In this document: one piece after another, positions 52,336 to 61,028 of the stretch
Layout: each line of letters opens with the position of its first letter
Numbering within the stretch: the stretch's first letter is position 1
Translations under genes and position numbers: made by a program
NCBI RefSeq assembly: GCF_004114375.1
Contig: NZ_CP034692.1
Location: 2,604,001 to 2,668,000, forward strand
Direction of reading: 5' to 3'
Length of the DNA stretch: 64,000 nucleotides
DNA from: Halorubrum sp. BOL3-1
GTDB taxonomy: Archaea; Halobacteriota; Halobacteria; Halobacteriales; Haloferacaceae
Notes under the pieces: model-generated
Database searches by the model: none
What the model was told of the DNA's origin: nothing
The model's input: only the letters and a program-made list of their open reading frames with translations

Positions 52336-53156
52336 GCGACGCGACGGACGGACCGGCGGGGGAGACCGCGTTCGACGGCGTCCTCCGGCAGATCGACGAC
52401 ACGGTCCCGTTCGAGCCGGGGTACTACAACGAGTCGTACCTCGACCGCCGGATCACCGCCCGGATGCGGCGGCGAGACACGGAGTCGCACGCCGAGTACG
52501 AGCGCATCCTCCGCGAGGACGCCGACGAGCGCGAGGCGCTCATGGACGCGCTCACGATCAACGTGACGGAGTTCTTCCGCAACCCGGAGATGTGGGACGT
52601 CCTCCGCGAGGTGTTGCGCGAGCGGACCGCGAACCGGCGGCACGTGAGGGTGTGGTCCGCGCCGTCGGCGGACGGCCGCGAGCCGTACTCCGTCGCGATG
52701 CTGGCCTGCGACGACGACGAGATAGACGAGTCGCGCGTGGAGGTGCTCGGCTCCGACATCAGCGAGGAGGCGCTCGACAGCGCCCGCGAGGGCGTCTACC
52801 ACACGACCCGGACGACCGACATCGCCGAGGAGCTGGAGCCGCTCTCGGACCCGGACCCCTACGTCGAGCGCGACGAGGACACGTTCCGCGTGCGCTCGGC
52901 GGTCCAGCGCCTCGTCGAGTTCGAGACCCACGACCTGATCCGCGACGGCGCCCGCGACCCCTTCGACGTCGTGCTCTGCCGGAACCTGCTGATCTACATC
53001 GACGTCGACCACAAGGCCGCGCTGTTCGACACGCTGGAGGCGTCGCTCGCGGACGACGGCGTCCTCGTGTTGGGGATGACCGAGAGCGTTCCCCCGGACC
53101 GAAGCGACCGCTACGAACCGGTCGACAAGCGACGGCGGGTGTTCGGGAGGCGCTGA
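52332..53156 (+). CDS. cheR: chemotaxis methyltransferase CheR
   Basis: The protein has 274 residues. An N-terminal helical part (RRITARMRRRDTESHAEY) is followed by the SAM-binding methyltransferase domain with WSAPSADGREPYSVAML and FDVVLCRNLLIYIDVD. It methylates Glu residues on transducers, opposing CheB. The first CheR SAM motif reads SAPSADGREPYS where most family members have SAGCSTGEE-type Gly/Cys residues, a modest variation. It overlaps the HEAT-repeat gene by one base. Confidence 0.95.
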   Translation: MSDATDGPAGETAFDGVLRQIDDTVPFEPGYYNESYLDRRITARMRRRDTESHAEYERILREDADEREALMDALTINVTEFFRNPEMWDVLREVLRERTANRRHVRVWSAPSADGREPYSVAMLACDDDEIDESRVEVLGSDISEEALDSAREGVYHTTRTTDIAEELEPLSDPDPYVERDEDTFRVRSAVQRLVEFETHDLIRDGARDPFDVVLCRNLLIYIDVDHKAALFDTLEASLADDGVLVLGMTESVPPDRSDRYEPVDKRRRVFGRR

Positions 53157-54370
53157 TGTCGCTGTACCAGCACGCCAGAGATGAGAACACGGAGCGCCTC
53201 CGGGACGCGCTCGGCAGCGACAGCGCGGCCGTGCGGCGCCGCGCGGCGGAGTTCCTCGGTGAGATCGGTGCGGAGGGGGACCAGCCGACGATCGACGGAC
53301 TGCTCCGCACCGCGACGACGGACGACGACCCCGAGGTCCGCGGCGCCGCCGTCGACGCGCTCGACGCGATCGGGGAGGCGGCGCTCGAACAGCTCCTCGA
53401 AGAGCTCACCGGCGGCGACAGCGACTCCGAGGCCGAGTGGGTCACCGCACGCAAGTTCGCCCGTGCGCTCGACGCCGACCGCCCGGAGCTGCGGATGGCC
53501 GCGGCGAATGCGCTCGGACGGCTCGACGACGCGAGCGGAGTTCAACCGCTGGTCGGCGCGCTCGACGACGGGGACGCCCGCGTCCGGCTCCGCGCGGCGC
53601 AGGCGTGCGGGACCTTCGCCGACCCGCGGGCGGTCCCCGGCCTGCGCGACGCGCTCGACGACGAGGACCCGCGCGTGCGCCGCGCCGCGGCGAACGCGCT
53701 GGGGACGATCGGGACGGACGAGGCGCTGTCGCCGCTCTTGGACCTGCTCGACGACGGCGACGAGTCGATCCGCCGGATCGCGGCCGGCGCGCTCGGGAAG
53801 GCGAGCAACCCGGAGCCGGTCGAGCCGCTCGCGCACGCGCTCGGTGACGAGAGCGCGGTCGTGCGCAACGCGGCGGTGTACTCCGTCATCGAACTGCTCT
53901 CGAACGTGCCGACCCAGCAGAGCCACGCGGTCCGCGACCAGGTCGTCTCGGAGCTGAAGGCGGCCGACGACGCGACGGTCGTCGAACCGCTCGTCGAGAT
54001 CCTTATCGACGGCCAGCAGTCCCGCCAGCGCCGGAACGCGGCGTGGATCCTCGGGCGGGTGGCGAACCCGGACGTCGCGCTCGCGGTCGAGGCGCTCGCG
54101 GACGCGCTCGCGGACGAGGACCCGCAGACCGCGCAGTTCGCGGCCACGAGCCTGAAGAGCCTCGGCGGTCCGGTCGTCGAGGACCGCCTGCTCGACAAGC
54201 TCGGTCCCGAACACCCGGAGGACGCCCGGGCGAAGGCCGTCTTCGTCCTCGGGCAGATCGGCGGGCAGGAGACGCTGAACCGGCTCGAAGAGTACGCCGA
54301 CGACGACAGCCAGGCCGTCAGAAAGCGCGTGTTCTCGGCCGTCTCGAAGCTCAAGGCGGGGGGTCAGTAA
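53156..54370 (+). CDS. chemotaxis-associated HEAT/PBS-lyase-repeat protein
   Basis: The protein has 404 residues made almost entirely of about 12 HEAT-type helical repeats (VRRRAAEFLGEIG, VRGAAVDALDAIG, LRMAAANALGRLD, VRRAAANALGTIG and so on). A HEAT-repeat protein at the same place in the Halobacterium che cluster interacts with Che proteins and archaellum components. I infer the same adaptor role. It is translationally coupled to cheR upstream (TGATG) and followed immediately by cheF. Confidence 0.85.
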   Translation: MSLYQHARDENTERLRDALGSDSAAVRRRAAEFLGEIGAEGDQPTIDGLLRTATTDDDPEVRGAAVDALDAIGEAALEQLLEELTGGDSDSEAEWVTARKFARALDADRPELRMAAANALGRLDDASGVQPLVGALDDGDARVRLRAAQACGTFADPRAVPGLRDALDDEDPRVRRAAANALGTIGTDEALSPLLDLLDDGDESIRRIAAGALGKASNPEPVEPLAHALGDESAVVRNAAVYSVIELLSNVPTQQSHAVRDQVVSELKAADDATVVEPLVEILIDGQQSRQRRNAAWILGRVANPDVALAVEALADALADEDPQTAQFAATSLKSLGGPVVEDRLLDKLGPEHPEDARAKAVFVLGQIGGQETLNRLEEYADDDSQAVRKRVFSAVSKLKAGGQ

Positions 54371-55243
54371 ATGTCACAGGAAGACGGCGAGTACAAGATC
54401 ACCGACACCCAAGCGAAGTTCGCGGTCGCGGTCCGCGAGGGGCGGAAGGTGAGCGATGTCTCTTGGACGCCCGGGCGCGTCCTCCTCTCGAACCGGCGGC
54501 TGATCCTCGCCGGCAACGACGGTAAACGGACCGTCCCTCTGTCGAAGCTGGAGCGCCTCGGCGGGCGCCACGACGCGAACCAGACGGTCGCGCGCGTCTC
54601 GAACTACGTGAGCTTCGACTTGGGCGACCGGGTGCTGCTCGTCGCCGCCTCCGAACACGAGCCGTTCGAGCGCAACGTCTACCGCGCGCTGCTCGACCAG
54701 AAGACGGTGATGGCGAAACACCCCGCGATCGAGGGCGGCGTCGTCCAGGACACCGAGTGGGAGCAGGCCCGCGTGAAGATCGACGAGAACGGACTCAACG
54801 CCGCCTTAGAGCGCGGCGCGTTCGTGAAGTTCGACCTCGACGACATCAGCGGACTCGACGCGGCGAAACGCACCGTCAACGGCGAAAAGAAGCCCGTTAT
54901 CGAGGTGTCTCACACCGACGACGAGGGGACGAGCATCGAGACGCACGTCGCGGGCGACCCGAACCGGATGCGGTTCGTCGAGTCGTGGCTGCGCAAGGGC
55001 GAGGAGCGCTCGTCGACGAACGTCGACCTCTCCAGCCGCGATCGAGAGGTGTTGATGGCGCTGTACTCCGGCGTCTCGCCGTTCGAGATCCCTTCGTTTC
55101 TCGGGATGGACATCGACGACGTCGAGGAGACGTTCGAGCGACTGGTCGAGCTCGAAGTGGTCGAGGAGGTCCGGATCCGCCGGGAGGTCGCGCTCAACTC
55201 CCGCGGGCGTAACATCGCCAGCGAGGCGATGAACGAACAGTAG
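54371..55243 (+). CDS. cheF: archaeal chemotaxis protein CheF (DUF439)
   Basis: The protein has 290 residues. The N-terminal part (KITDTQAKFAVAVREGRKVS, VLLSNRRLILAG) and a C-terminal winged-helix-like region (LSSRDREVLMALYSGVSPFE) match CheF. CheF is an Archaea-specific adaptor that binds phosphorylated CheY and links it to the archaellum motor. It starts directly after the HEAT gene stop and is the last gene of the che operon here. Confidence 0.9.
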   Translation: MSQEDGEYKITDTQAKFAVAVREGRKVSDVSWTPGRVLLSNRRLILAGNDGKRTVPLSKLERLGGRHDANQTVARVSNYVSFDLGDRVLLVAASEHEPFERNVYRALLDQKTVMAKHPAIEGGVVQDTEWEQARVKIDENGLNAALERGAFVKFDLDDISGLDAAKRTVNGEKKPVIEVSHTDDEGTSIETHVAGDPNRMRFVESWLRKGEERSSTNVDLSSRDREVLMALYSGVSPFEIPSFLGMDIDDVEETFERLVELEVVEEVRIRREVALNSRGRNIASEAMNEQ

Positions 55244-55274
55244 CGGGTCGCCGGCACCGGCCGAGTCGGAGCCG

Positions 55275-55339
55275 GCCGCGTCGAAGCACACCTAAGTCGA
55301 TGCCGCGTCGAAGCACGCTTAAGTCGATGCCGCGTCGAG
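55275..55339 (+). repeat. 27-bp tandem repeat carrying duplicated TATA-like element
   Basis: Units at 55275-55301 and 55302-55328 differ only at positions in ACACCTAAG versus ACGCTTAAG, and a partial third unit GCCGCGTCGAG follows at 55329-55339. Each unit carries a CYTAAGTCGAT stretch. The second copy, CTTAAG at 55318-55323, lies 24-29 bp before the ATG at 55347, where a TATA box would be expected. The promoter thus seems to have been duplicated. Confidence 0.8.
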
Positions 55340-55346
55340 TCCATCC

Positions 55347-56060
55347 ATGAGCTACGAGGCGGTACTTTTCGACCTCGACAACACGCTGTACCCGTACGCC
55401 CCGTGCAACGAGGCGGGCAAGCGGGCCGCCCTCGCGGCGTTCCGCGAGCGGGGGTACGAGATGGACCGCGAGACGTTCGACGAGCTGTACGCGACCGCGC
55501 GGCGCGAGGCGAAACGCGAGACGCGCACCACCGCCGCGTCCCACGACCGACACATCTACTTCGAGCGCGCGCTCCGGCTCCACGCCGGCGAGCACGACGC
55601 CGCCGACGCGCTCGCGGTCGGAGACGCCTACTGGGAGGGGTACGCGAGCGAGATGGAGCTCTGCGACGGCGTCGAGCGCGTCTTCGACGCCCTCGGGGAG
55701 TCGGGTCTGGACATCGCCGTCGTGACAAACCTCACGACGCGCGTCCAGCTGCGCAAGCTCTCGCGGCTCGCGGTCGACGACCGGGTCGACCGGCTCGTCA
55801 CGTCCGAGGAGGTCGGCCGCGAGAAGCCGAGCGCGATCCCCTTCACGACCGCGCTCGCGGCGTTCGAGTGCCGACCGACCGAGGCCCTCATGGTCGGTGA
55901 CAACCCCGCCGCCGACGTGGGCGGCGCGAACGCGGTCGGGATGGACACCGCGCTGTTCGCCGCCGACGACAACGCGCCCGACGCCGAGGCGCTCCCCGAG
56001 CACCGGCGACCGGACTACCGGCTCGACGCGTTCGCTGACCTGACGGAGGTGGCGGCGTGA
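55347..56060 (+). CDS. HAD superfamily hydrolase, candidate ribulose-1,5-bisphosphate phosphatase
   Basis: The protein has 237 residues. HAD motifs are [10 protein letters not shown] (Asp9, Asp11), VVTNLT (Thr), [10 protein letters not shown] (Lys) and [13 protein letters not shown]. Such enzymes dephosphorylate sugar phosphates. The next gene, coupled by GTGA overlap, is a class II aldolase, and a ribose-1,5-bisphosphate isomerase and sugar kinase lie 5 kb downstream. In the haloarchaeal non-carboxylating pentose bisphosphate pathway a HAD enzyme turns ribulose 1,5-bisphosphate into ribulose 1-phosphate. That assignment is contextual. Confidence 0.85.
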   Translation: MSYEAVLFDLDNTLYPYAPCNEAGKRAALAAFRERGYEMDRETFDELYATARREAKRETRTTAASHDRHIYFERALRLHAGEHDAADALAVGDAYWEGYASEMELCDGVERVFDALGESGLDIAVVTNLTTRVQLRKLSRLAVDDRVDRLVTSEEVGREKPSAIPFTTALAAFECRPTEALMVGDNPAADVGGANAVGMDTALFAADDNAPDAEALPEHRRPDYRLDAFADLTEVAA

Positions 56061-56776
56061 CCCGCGACGACGCGGACTCCGGCGCCGGCGCGGACTCCGG
56101 CGCCGGCACGGACTCCGACGGCGACCCCGACCTCCTGCGCGAGGCGCGCGAGGCGGTCGTCGAGTACGCGCCCGCGCTGGCGGACCTGACCCCGGGACGG
56201 ACCGGAAACCTAAGCGTCCGCGACGGCGACGCCGTGGCGGTCACGCCCACGGGCGTCCCGTACGACTCCTTCGGCGCCGCCGACGTGCCCGTGGTCTCGA
56301 TCTCGGGCGAGCGGCTGGCCGGCCGGATGGCGCCGTCGAGCGAGGTGCCGATGCACACGGGGATTTACACGCACGACCGGCCGGGCGCGATCGTCCACAC
56401 CCACTCGCCGTGGGCGACGACGATGGCGACGCTTCACCGGAAGCTCCCGCCGGTCCACTACATGATCGCCGCGGTGGGGCGAGAGGTGCCGCTGGCCGAC
56501 TACGCGCCGTACGGCACCGAGGAACTGGCCGCGAACGTCGTCGCCGCGATGGCCGAGGCCGACTCCGACGCGGCCATCCTCGCGAACCACGGGCTGGTGG
56601 TGACCGGTCCCGACGTCGAGACGGCGGTCGAGAACACCCGTCACGTCGAGGACATCTGTCGGCTCTACCTCCGCGCGTCCGCGGTCGGTGACCCGCACGT
56701 CCTCACCGACGAGCAGATGGCGACCGTCGAAGAGCGGTTCGAGAGCTACGGCCAGCAGCCGGGCGAGGGCGACTGA
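56057..56776 (+). CDS. class II aldolase, candidate ribulose-1-phosphate aldolase
   Basis: The protein has 239 residues and starts at GTG. The class II aldolase/adducin fold is shown by [30 protein letters not shown] (catalytic Glu region), [14 protein letters not shown] (zinc His pair) and ANHGLVVTG (third His). Relatives cleave fuculose 1-phosphate. Coupling with the HAD gene and nearness to the pentose bisphosphate genes suggest cleavage of ribulose 1-phosphate to dihydroxyacetone phosphate and glycolaldehyde. About 20 acidic, repetitive residues precede the fold. Confidence 0.85.
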   Translation: MTRDDADSGAGADSGAGTDSDGDPDLLREAREAVVEYAPALADLTPGRTGNLSVRDGDAVAVTPTGVPYDSFGAADVPVVSISGERLAGRMAPSSEVPMHTGIYTHDRPGAIVHTHSPWATTMATLHRKLPPVHYMIAAVGREVPLADYAPYGTEELAANVVAAMAEADSDAAILANHGLVVTGPDVETAVENTRHVEDICRLYLRASAVGDPHVLTDEQMATVEERFESYGQQPGEGD

Positions 56777-56783
56777 CCGCGGC

Positions 56784-57692
56784 TCACTCCTCCTCGTCGC
56801 GCGTCCCGGCGACGTAGCCGGTGACGTTGCCGTAGTTCATCGCGACGGCGAGCGCGATCGCGATGGCGAGGACGATGAGCGTCGAGACGGCGTTTAGGAC
56901 GTTCAGGTTCTCCGCCGACGCCTTCGTGATCTTGCCGAACATCCACTGCGTCAGCGGATCCGTGGTGATGCCGCTGACGAACAGCGCCCTGATGTAGTCC
57001 TCGAACGAGCGGACCCACGCGAACAGGAACCCCGCGCCGATCGCCGGCGCGATCACCGGGAAGGTGACGTCACGGAACGTCGTCAGGGGATCCGCGCCGA
57101 GGTCGCGGGCCGCTTCCTCCAACGACTCGTCGAACGTGTACAGGCGGGCGCTCACGATGAGCAGGACGAACGGCAGTCCGTACAGCGAGTGTGTGAGCAC
57201 GGTCGCGAAGAACGACGGGTCGATCCCCACGGTCAGGAAATAGAATCGGAGCCCGACGCCGAGGATCACTCCCGGAACGATCATCGGAATGATCCCGAAC
57301 GTGCGGTACACCTCCCGAAGCGGGAACTGGTGGCGCGTGAGCGCGAAACTCGACAGCACGCCGAGGACCGTCGCGATGATCGCGGACAGCGTCGCGATGC
57401 TGAAACTGGCCACGACGGACGAACGCAGTCCCGGTTCCCCCGTGATCCCCCGATAGTTGCCGAGGGTGAACCCCTCGAACGGCAGGAGGTTGGGGGACTG
57501 GGCGAACGAGAGGAAGACGATGATAAGCAGCGGCAGCCACAGGAACACCAACATCAGCGCTGCGAAGGCGTACAGTCCGTTTCCTAACAGACTCTCGACC
57601 CGTTGGTGGCTGAGGAGCCGATCGGCGTACTCCCGGCTCGTTTGCTCCGCCGGTTCGGTCGACCCTCCCGTTTCAGTTGCCATCTCAGACAC
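56784..57692 (-). CDS. ABC transporter permease, PotC-like
   Basis: The protein has 302 residues with six helices. The EAA loop is FDESLEEAARDLGADPLTTFRDV, of which EEAARDLGADP is diagnostic for the ATPase contact. The family imports polyamines and related small organics. It ends 8 bp from the convergent aldolase stop and overlaps the second permease gene by eight bases. About 30 polar residues precede the first helix. Confidence 0.9.
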   Translation of the reverse strand: MSEMATETGGSTEPAEQTSREYADRLLSHQRVESLLGNGLYAFAALMLVFLWLPLLIIVFLSFAQSPNLLPFEGFTLGNYRGITGEPGLRSSVVASFSIATLSAIIATVLGVLSSFALTRHQFPLREVYRTFGIIPMIVPGVILGVGLRFYFLTVGIDPSFFATVLTHSLYGLPFVLLIVSARLYTFDESLEEAARDLGADPLTTFRDVTFPVIAPAIGAGFLFAWVRSFEDYIRALFVSGITTDPLTQWMFGKITKASAENLNVLNAVSTLIVLAIAIALAVAMNYGNVTGYVAGTRDEEE

Positions 57693-58635
57693 CCCCTAGC
57701 TCGTCGAGGTTGACGTATCTGAACACGAGGAACATCGCGACGACGATCGAGACCACGACCGCCATCGACGCCGCGCTCGCGGTGGCAGCGTTGGTCGCCT
57801 CCCCGATGGCTCGTTGCTCGATGAGGATGCCGATCATCTGGACCTTTCCTTGGCCGAGGATCTGCGGCGTGATGAACGCCCCGACGCTCGGGACGAAGAC
57901 GAACAGACACCCGCCGACGATGCCGGGCAGCGTGAGCGGGATGATGTGGTCTCTGACGACCTCAACCCGCGACGCGCCGAGGTCACGGGCCGCCTCGATC
58001 AACGAGAAGTCCAGTCCGTCCAAGCTGGCATACAGCGTGATCAGCATGTACGGGAAGTACGCGTGTGTCAACCCCACGATGATTGCCGGGATGCCGAATT
58101 CGAACGCGCCGACGGGGCCGACACCGACGGCACCGAGGACTTGATTGAGCACGCCGGACTGCCCGAACATCAGCCGCCACGAGTACGCCCGGACGAGGTA
58201 CATGGTAAAAAACGGGAGAAGCACGAGATATATCACGATCTTGAACATACGGTCGTCGAGCCGGGCCAACACGTACGCCAGCGGGAACGCGAACACGAGA
58301 CAGAGGACGGTCGCGACCGTCGCTATGGCGTAGGACAGCAGGACCGCCTTCTCGAAGGCCGTCGCTTTGTATACGAGCGGGCCGAGCGAGTACTCCGACG
58401 TGCCGCCGGCAACCAGGTCATAATAGTTGTTCACCGTCGGCTCCCAGATGATATCGAAGGTGACGCTGTCGATCGACGCGAAGCTGACGGCCGTCATGAA
58501 CGCCAGCGGCGCGACCAACAACAGAACGATCCAGATCGCACTGGGACCGACGGTTACCCCGAGGCTAGTGCGACGGCGGCTCAGGCCTCTGACCAGAGTC
58601 GCCCGAAGCGTTTCGTCCCTGTCCGGGGCGGCCAT
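57685..58635 (-). CDS. ABC transporter permease, PotB-like
   Basis: The protein has 316 residues with six helices. The EAA loop reads LIEAARDLGASRVEVVRDHI. The periplasmic-type loop after helix 1 is long, as in PotB/H proteins. It forms the membrane channel with the PotC-like gene downstream, whose start it overlaps. It is preceded directly by the binding-protein gene. Confidence 0.9.
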   Translation of the reverse strand: MAAPDRDETLRATLVRGLSRRRTSLGVTVGPSAIWIVLLLVAPLAFMTAVSFASIDSVTFDIIWEPTVNNYYDLVAGGTSEYSLGPLVYKATAFEKAVLLSYAIATVATVLCLVFAFPLAYVLARLDDRMFKIVIYLVLLPFFTMYLVRAYSWRLMFGQSGVLNQVLGAVGVGPVGAFEFGIPAIIVGLTHAYFPYMLITLYASLDGLDFSLIEAARDLGASRVEVVRDHIIPLTLPGIVGGCLFVFVPSVGAFITPQILGQGKVQMIGILIEQRAIGEATNAATASAASMAVVVSIVVAMFLVFRYVNLDELGGV

Positions 58636-59826
58636 CTACGCTTTGACCTCCTCCCAGGCGGCGTTGTACGGCTCCTGAACGTCGGAGTCGATGTCCTTGA
58701 ACGGAATGAACTGCTCTATCCGCTCGGGATCGATACGGCCGTACAGCTCCGCCTCTGCCTCGTCAAGCTCGTCCGCAACGTTCGGATTACAGCTCGGCGA
58801 TTTCCCCTGACGGGCCAGTTCGGCGCCGGTTGCCGGCGAGATGTACTCGTTGACGACCTCCCAAGCCGTCTCGGGGTTATCCGATGCCTGAGAGACGACG
58901 GCCGTCTCGTACCACGCCATCGCGCCCTCCCGTGGGACGACGAACTCGACCCAGTCGGCGCCCTGATTCTCCTGGAGTCGAACGACCTCGTTCCGGCCGG
59001 AGTGACCGACGAGGAAGTTACCCTGCTGGAACTGCTGGATGAACGTGGTGTCCGAGGAGATGTACCCCTCGAGACTCGGCTTCTGATCGATGAGCAGGTC
59101 CCGCATGCTCTGGATCTGGTCTTCGCTGAACGTCATCCGGTCGTTCTCGGTGAGCGCCTCCTTGTAGGACGAGTCACCCTCCGATGCCGCAAGGTACAGC
59201 GCCGCCACCGGCATCGACTTGGCGGCCTCGTCGTACATGATCACCTGCCCGTCGAGGTCGGTGTCAACGTAGTCGTCCTCGAACATGATGCTGTAGCTGG
59301 GCTCGTGGTCCGGAACCTCGCGGGTGTCGTACGCGTATCCGTACCACCCCCACCGGATCGGGACGCCGTAGGCGTTGCCGTCCTGCGTGAACTGCTGACC
59401 GACGAAGTCCCTGAACTTCTGATAGATGTTACCGTAGTTGTCGACGGCGTCCGTATTTATCGGCTCTATCAAGTCCGCGTCGAGGAACCGAGAAACGAGG
59501 TTGTTGTTCGGGACAGCGACGTCGAAGTCCCCGCTCTGGTTCATCTGCTGGAACATCTCCGTCGAGGACGTCGACGACGTTATTTCGACCGTGGCGTCGA
59601 CGTTCTCCTCGACGCTTTCGACCACCGGATCCTGCGCGAAGTCGTTCCAGGTGATGACGTTGATCGTCGGGGTTCCGCCGCCGCCTCCCGCACACCCGGC
59701 GCTCGCGAACATCGTCGCGGCACCGGCGCTCGCGAGATAGGCCCGACGACTGACTCCGTCGGTTCCCGATCGCTTGCTGTTCGTTGACACCTCAATGTTG
59801 TTTGTTGCCTCGTCACAACGTGACAT
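58636..59826 (-). CDS. ABC transporter substrate-binding lipoprotein, PotD-like
   Basis: The protein has 396 residues. SRRAYLASAGAATMFASAGC is a twin-arginine lipoprotein signal with the lipidated Cys at about 45. The mature protein begins INVITWNDFAQDPVVESVEE and includes FDVAVPNNNLVSRF, typical of PotD/F-type polyamine-binding proteins. The classical acidic polyamine-binding residues cannot be confirmed by eye. Transporter substrate is therefore open. Its promoter is at 59849-59856, and the ATP-binding gene is divergent. Confidence 0.9.
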   Translation of the reverse strand: MSRCDEATNNIEVSTNSKRSGTDGVSRRAYLASAGAATMFASAGCAGGGGGTPTINVITWNDFAQDPVVESVEENVDATVEITSSTSSTEMFQQMNQSGDFDVAVPNNNLVSRFLDADLIEPINTDAVDNYGNIYQKFRDFVGQQFTQDGNAYGVPIRWGWYGYAYDTREVPDHEPSYSIMFEDDYVDTDLDGQVIMYDEAAKSMPVAALYLAASEGDSSYKEALTENDRMTFSEDQIQSMRDLLIDQKPSLEGYISSDTTFIQQFQQGNFLVGHSGRNEVVRLQENQGADWVEFVVPREGAMAWYETAVVSQASDNPETAWEVVNEYISPATGAELARQGKSPSCNPNVADELDEAEAELYGRIDPERIEQFIPFKDIDSDVQEPYNAAWEEVKA

Positions 59827-59848
59827 GACAATCCGTATACAATCGAGA

Positions 59849-59856
59849 TTTATAAA
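59849..59856 (-). promoter_or_regulatory. TATA box of the PotD-like operon
   Basis: TTTATAAA, itself a palindrome, lies 23-30 bp from the minus-strand ATG at 59826, the spacing for a leaderless transcript. The surrounding bases are AT-rich in both directions, so it may also contribute to the divergent ATPase gene at 59922. Confidence 0.6.
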
Positions 59857-59921
59857 TTTTTACCAATATCCTATGATCGATCGGCGATAAGTTGATAACG
59901 AGCGTTACGTATAATCCGTCG

Positions 59922-60968
59922 ATGGCAGTACACGACGGGACACTCGTTGAACTCGATGACGTCCGGAAGCGGTTCGGCGACGTAGTCGCCGTCGAAGGAA
60001 TCGACTTCGATGTCCGACAAGGCGAGTTCTTCACGCTGGTCGGCCCGTCGGGCTGCGGAAAGACCACCACCCTCCGGATGATCAGCGGCTTCGAGCAACC
60101 GACCGAGGGTCAGGTCCGCATCGATGGACGGGGAATGACGGCGATCCCGCCGGAGGGGCGGGACACGAACCTCGTGTTCCAACACCTCTCGTTGTTCCCA
60201 CATATGACCGTCGGTGAGAACGTCGGCTACGGGCTGAAAAAGACCGGCGTCGAGGCCGCCGAACGGGACGAGCGGATCCAAGAATACCTCGAACTCGTCG
60301 GTCTGAAGGGATTCGGCGACCGAAACCCGTCCGAACTCTCCGGCGGACAGCAACAGCGGGTCGCGCTCGCGCGGGCGCTCGTCAACGAACCGGCGGTCCT
60401 GCTGCTCGACGAACCGCTGTCGAGTCTCGACCGCAAGCTCCGCAAGCGGATGCAGGTCGAACTCCGCCAGATCCACGAGAAAACGCAGGGATCGTTCTTC
60501 TACGTCACGCACGATCAGGAGGTCGCGATGACGCTCTCTGACCGGATCGCGGTGATGAACGAGGGCCGGATCGAACAGATCGGTCCGCCCGAGGAGATCT
60601 ATCGCGATCCGGCCAGCGAGTTCGTCGCCGACTTCATCGGCGACACCAACCTCTTCGACGGCGAACTCGTCGACGGCGACGTTGTCCGCGTGGGCGGGCT
60701 CGACGGCTTCACCGTCCCGGCCGGCGGCGTCACGGCGGACCCGACCGTCTCCGTCCGGCCGGAGGATTTCCTCGTCGTGGACGGCGACGGCGTCTTGACC
60801 GGCGAGGTCGTCGAGCGTTACTTCCAGGGAGATCAGACGAACTACGTGGTCGACCCGGCCGCGGACTTCGAGGAGGTCCAAGTCGTCGTTCAGGGCCGCG
60901 AGGGTCGGGTCGATACCGGTGACCGCGTCTCGCTGGCCGTCGCCGACGGGGCCCCTGTAGTCTTCTGA
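59922..60968 (+). CDS. ABC transporter ATP-binding protein, PotA-like
   Basis: The protein has 348 residues. Walker A is GPSGCGKTT (about 41-49), the signature LSGGQQQRVALARAL, Walker B LLLDEPLSSLD and the switch His in YVTHDQEVAMTL. A C-terminal TOBE-like domain (about 240-348) follows. It powers the importer encoded on the opposite strand. The ATG at 59922 starts MAVHDGTLVELDDVRKRFG; the longer frame would begin before the likely transcript start. Confidence 0.9.
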   Translation: MAVHDGTLVELDDVRKRFGDVVAVEGIDFDVRQGEFFTLVGPSGCGKTTTLRMISGFEQPTEGQVRIDGRGMTAIPPEGRDTNLVFQHLSLFPHMTVGENVGYGLKKTGVEAAERDERIQEYLELVGLKGFGDRNPSELSGGQQQRVALARALVNEPAVLLLDEPLSSLDRKLRKRMQVELRQIHEKTQGSFFYVTHDQEVAMTLSDRIAVMNEGRIEQIGPPEEIYRDPASEFVADFIGDTNLFDGELVDGDVVRVGGLDGFTVPAGGVTADPTVSVRPEDFLVVDGDGVLTGEVVERYFQGDQTNYVVDPAADFEEVQVVVQGREGRVDTGDRVSLAVADGAPVVF

Positions 60969-61028
60969 TCGCGACTCGCTCGCGCGGAGACCCGATATTA
61001 TATGCCACGGGATCGCGAGCATGTCGAC

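Noticed and set aside
57814-59787. Plus-strand ORF of 657 codons opposite the permease and binding-protein genes
   Set aside because: Antisense to three well-supported ABC transporter genes; composition rich in Arg, Asp and Val without domains.
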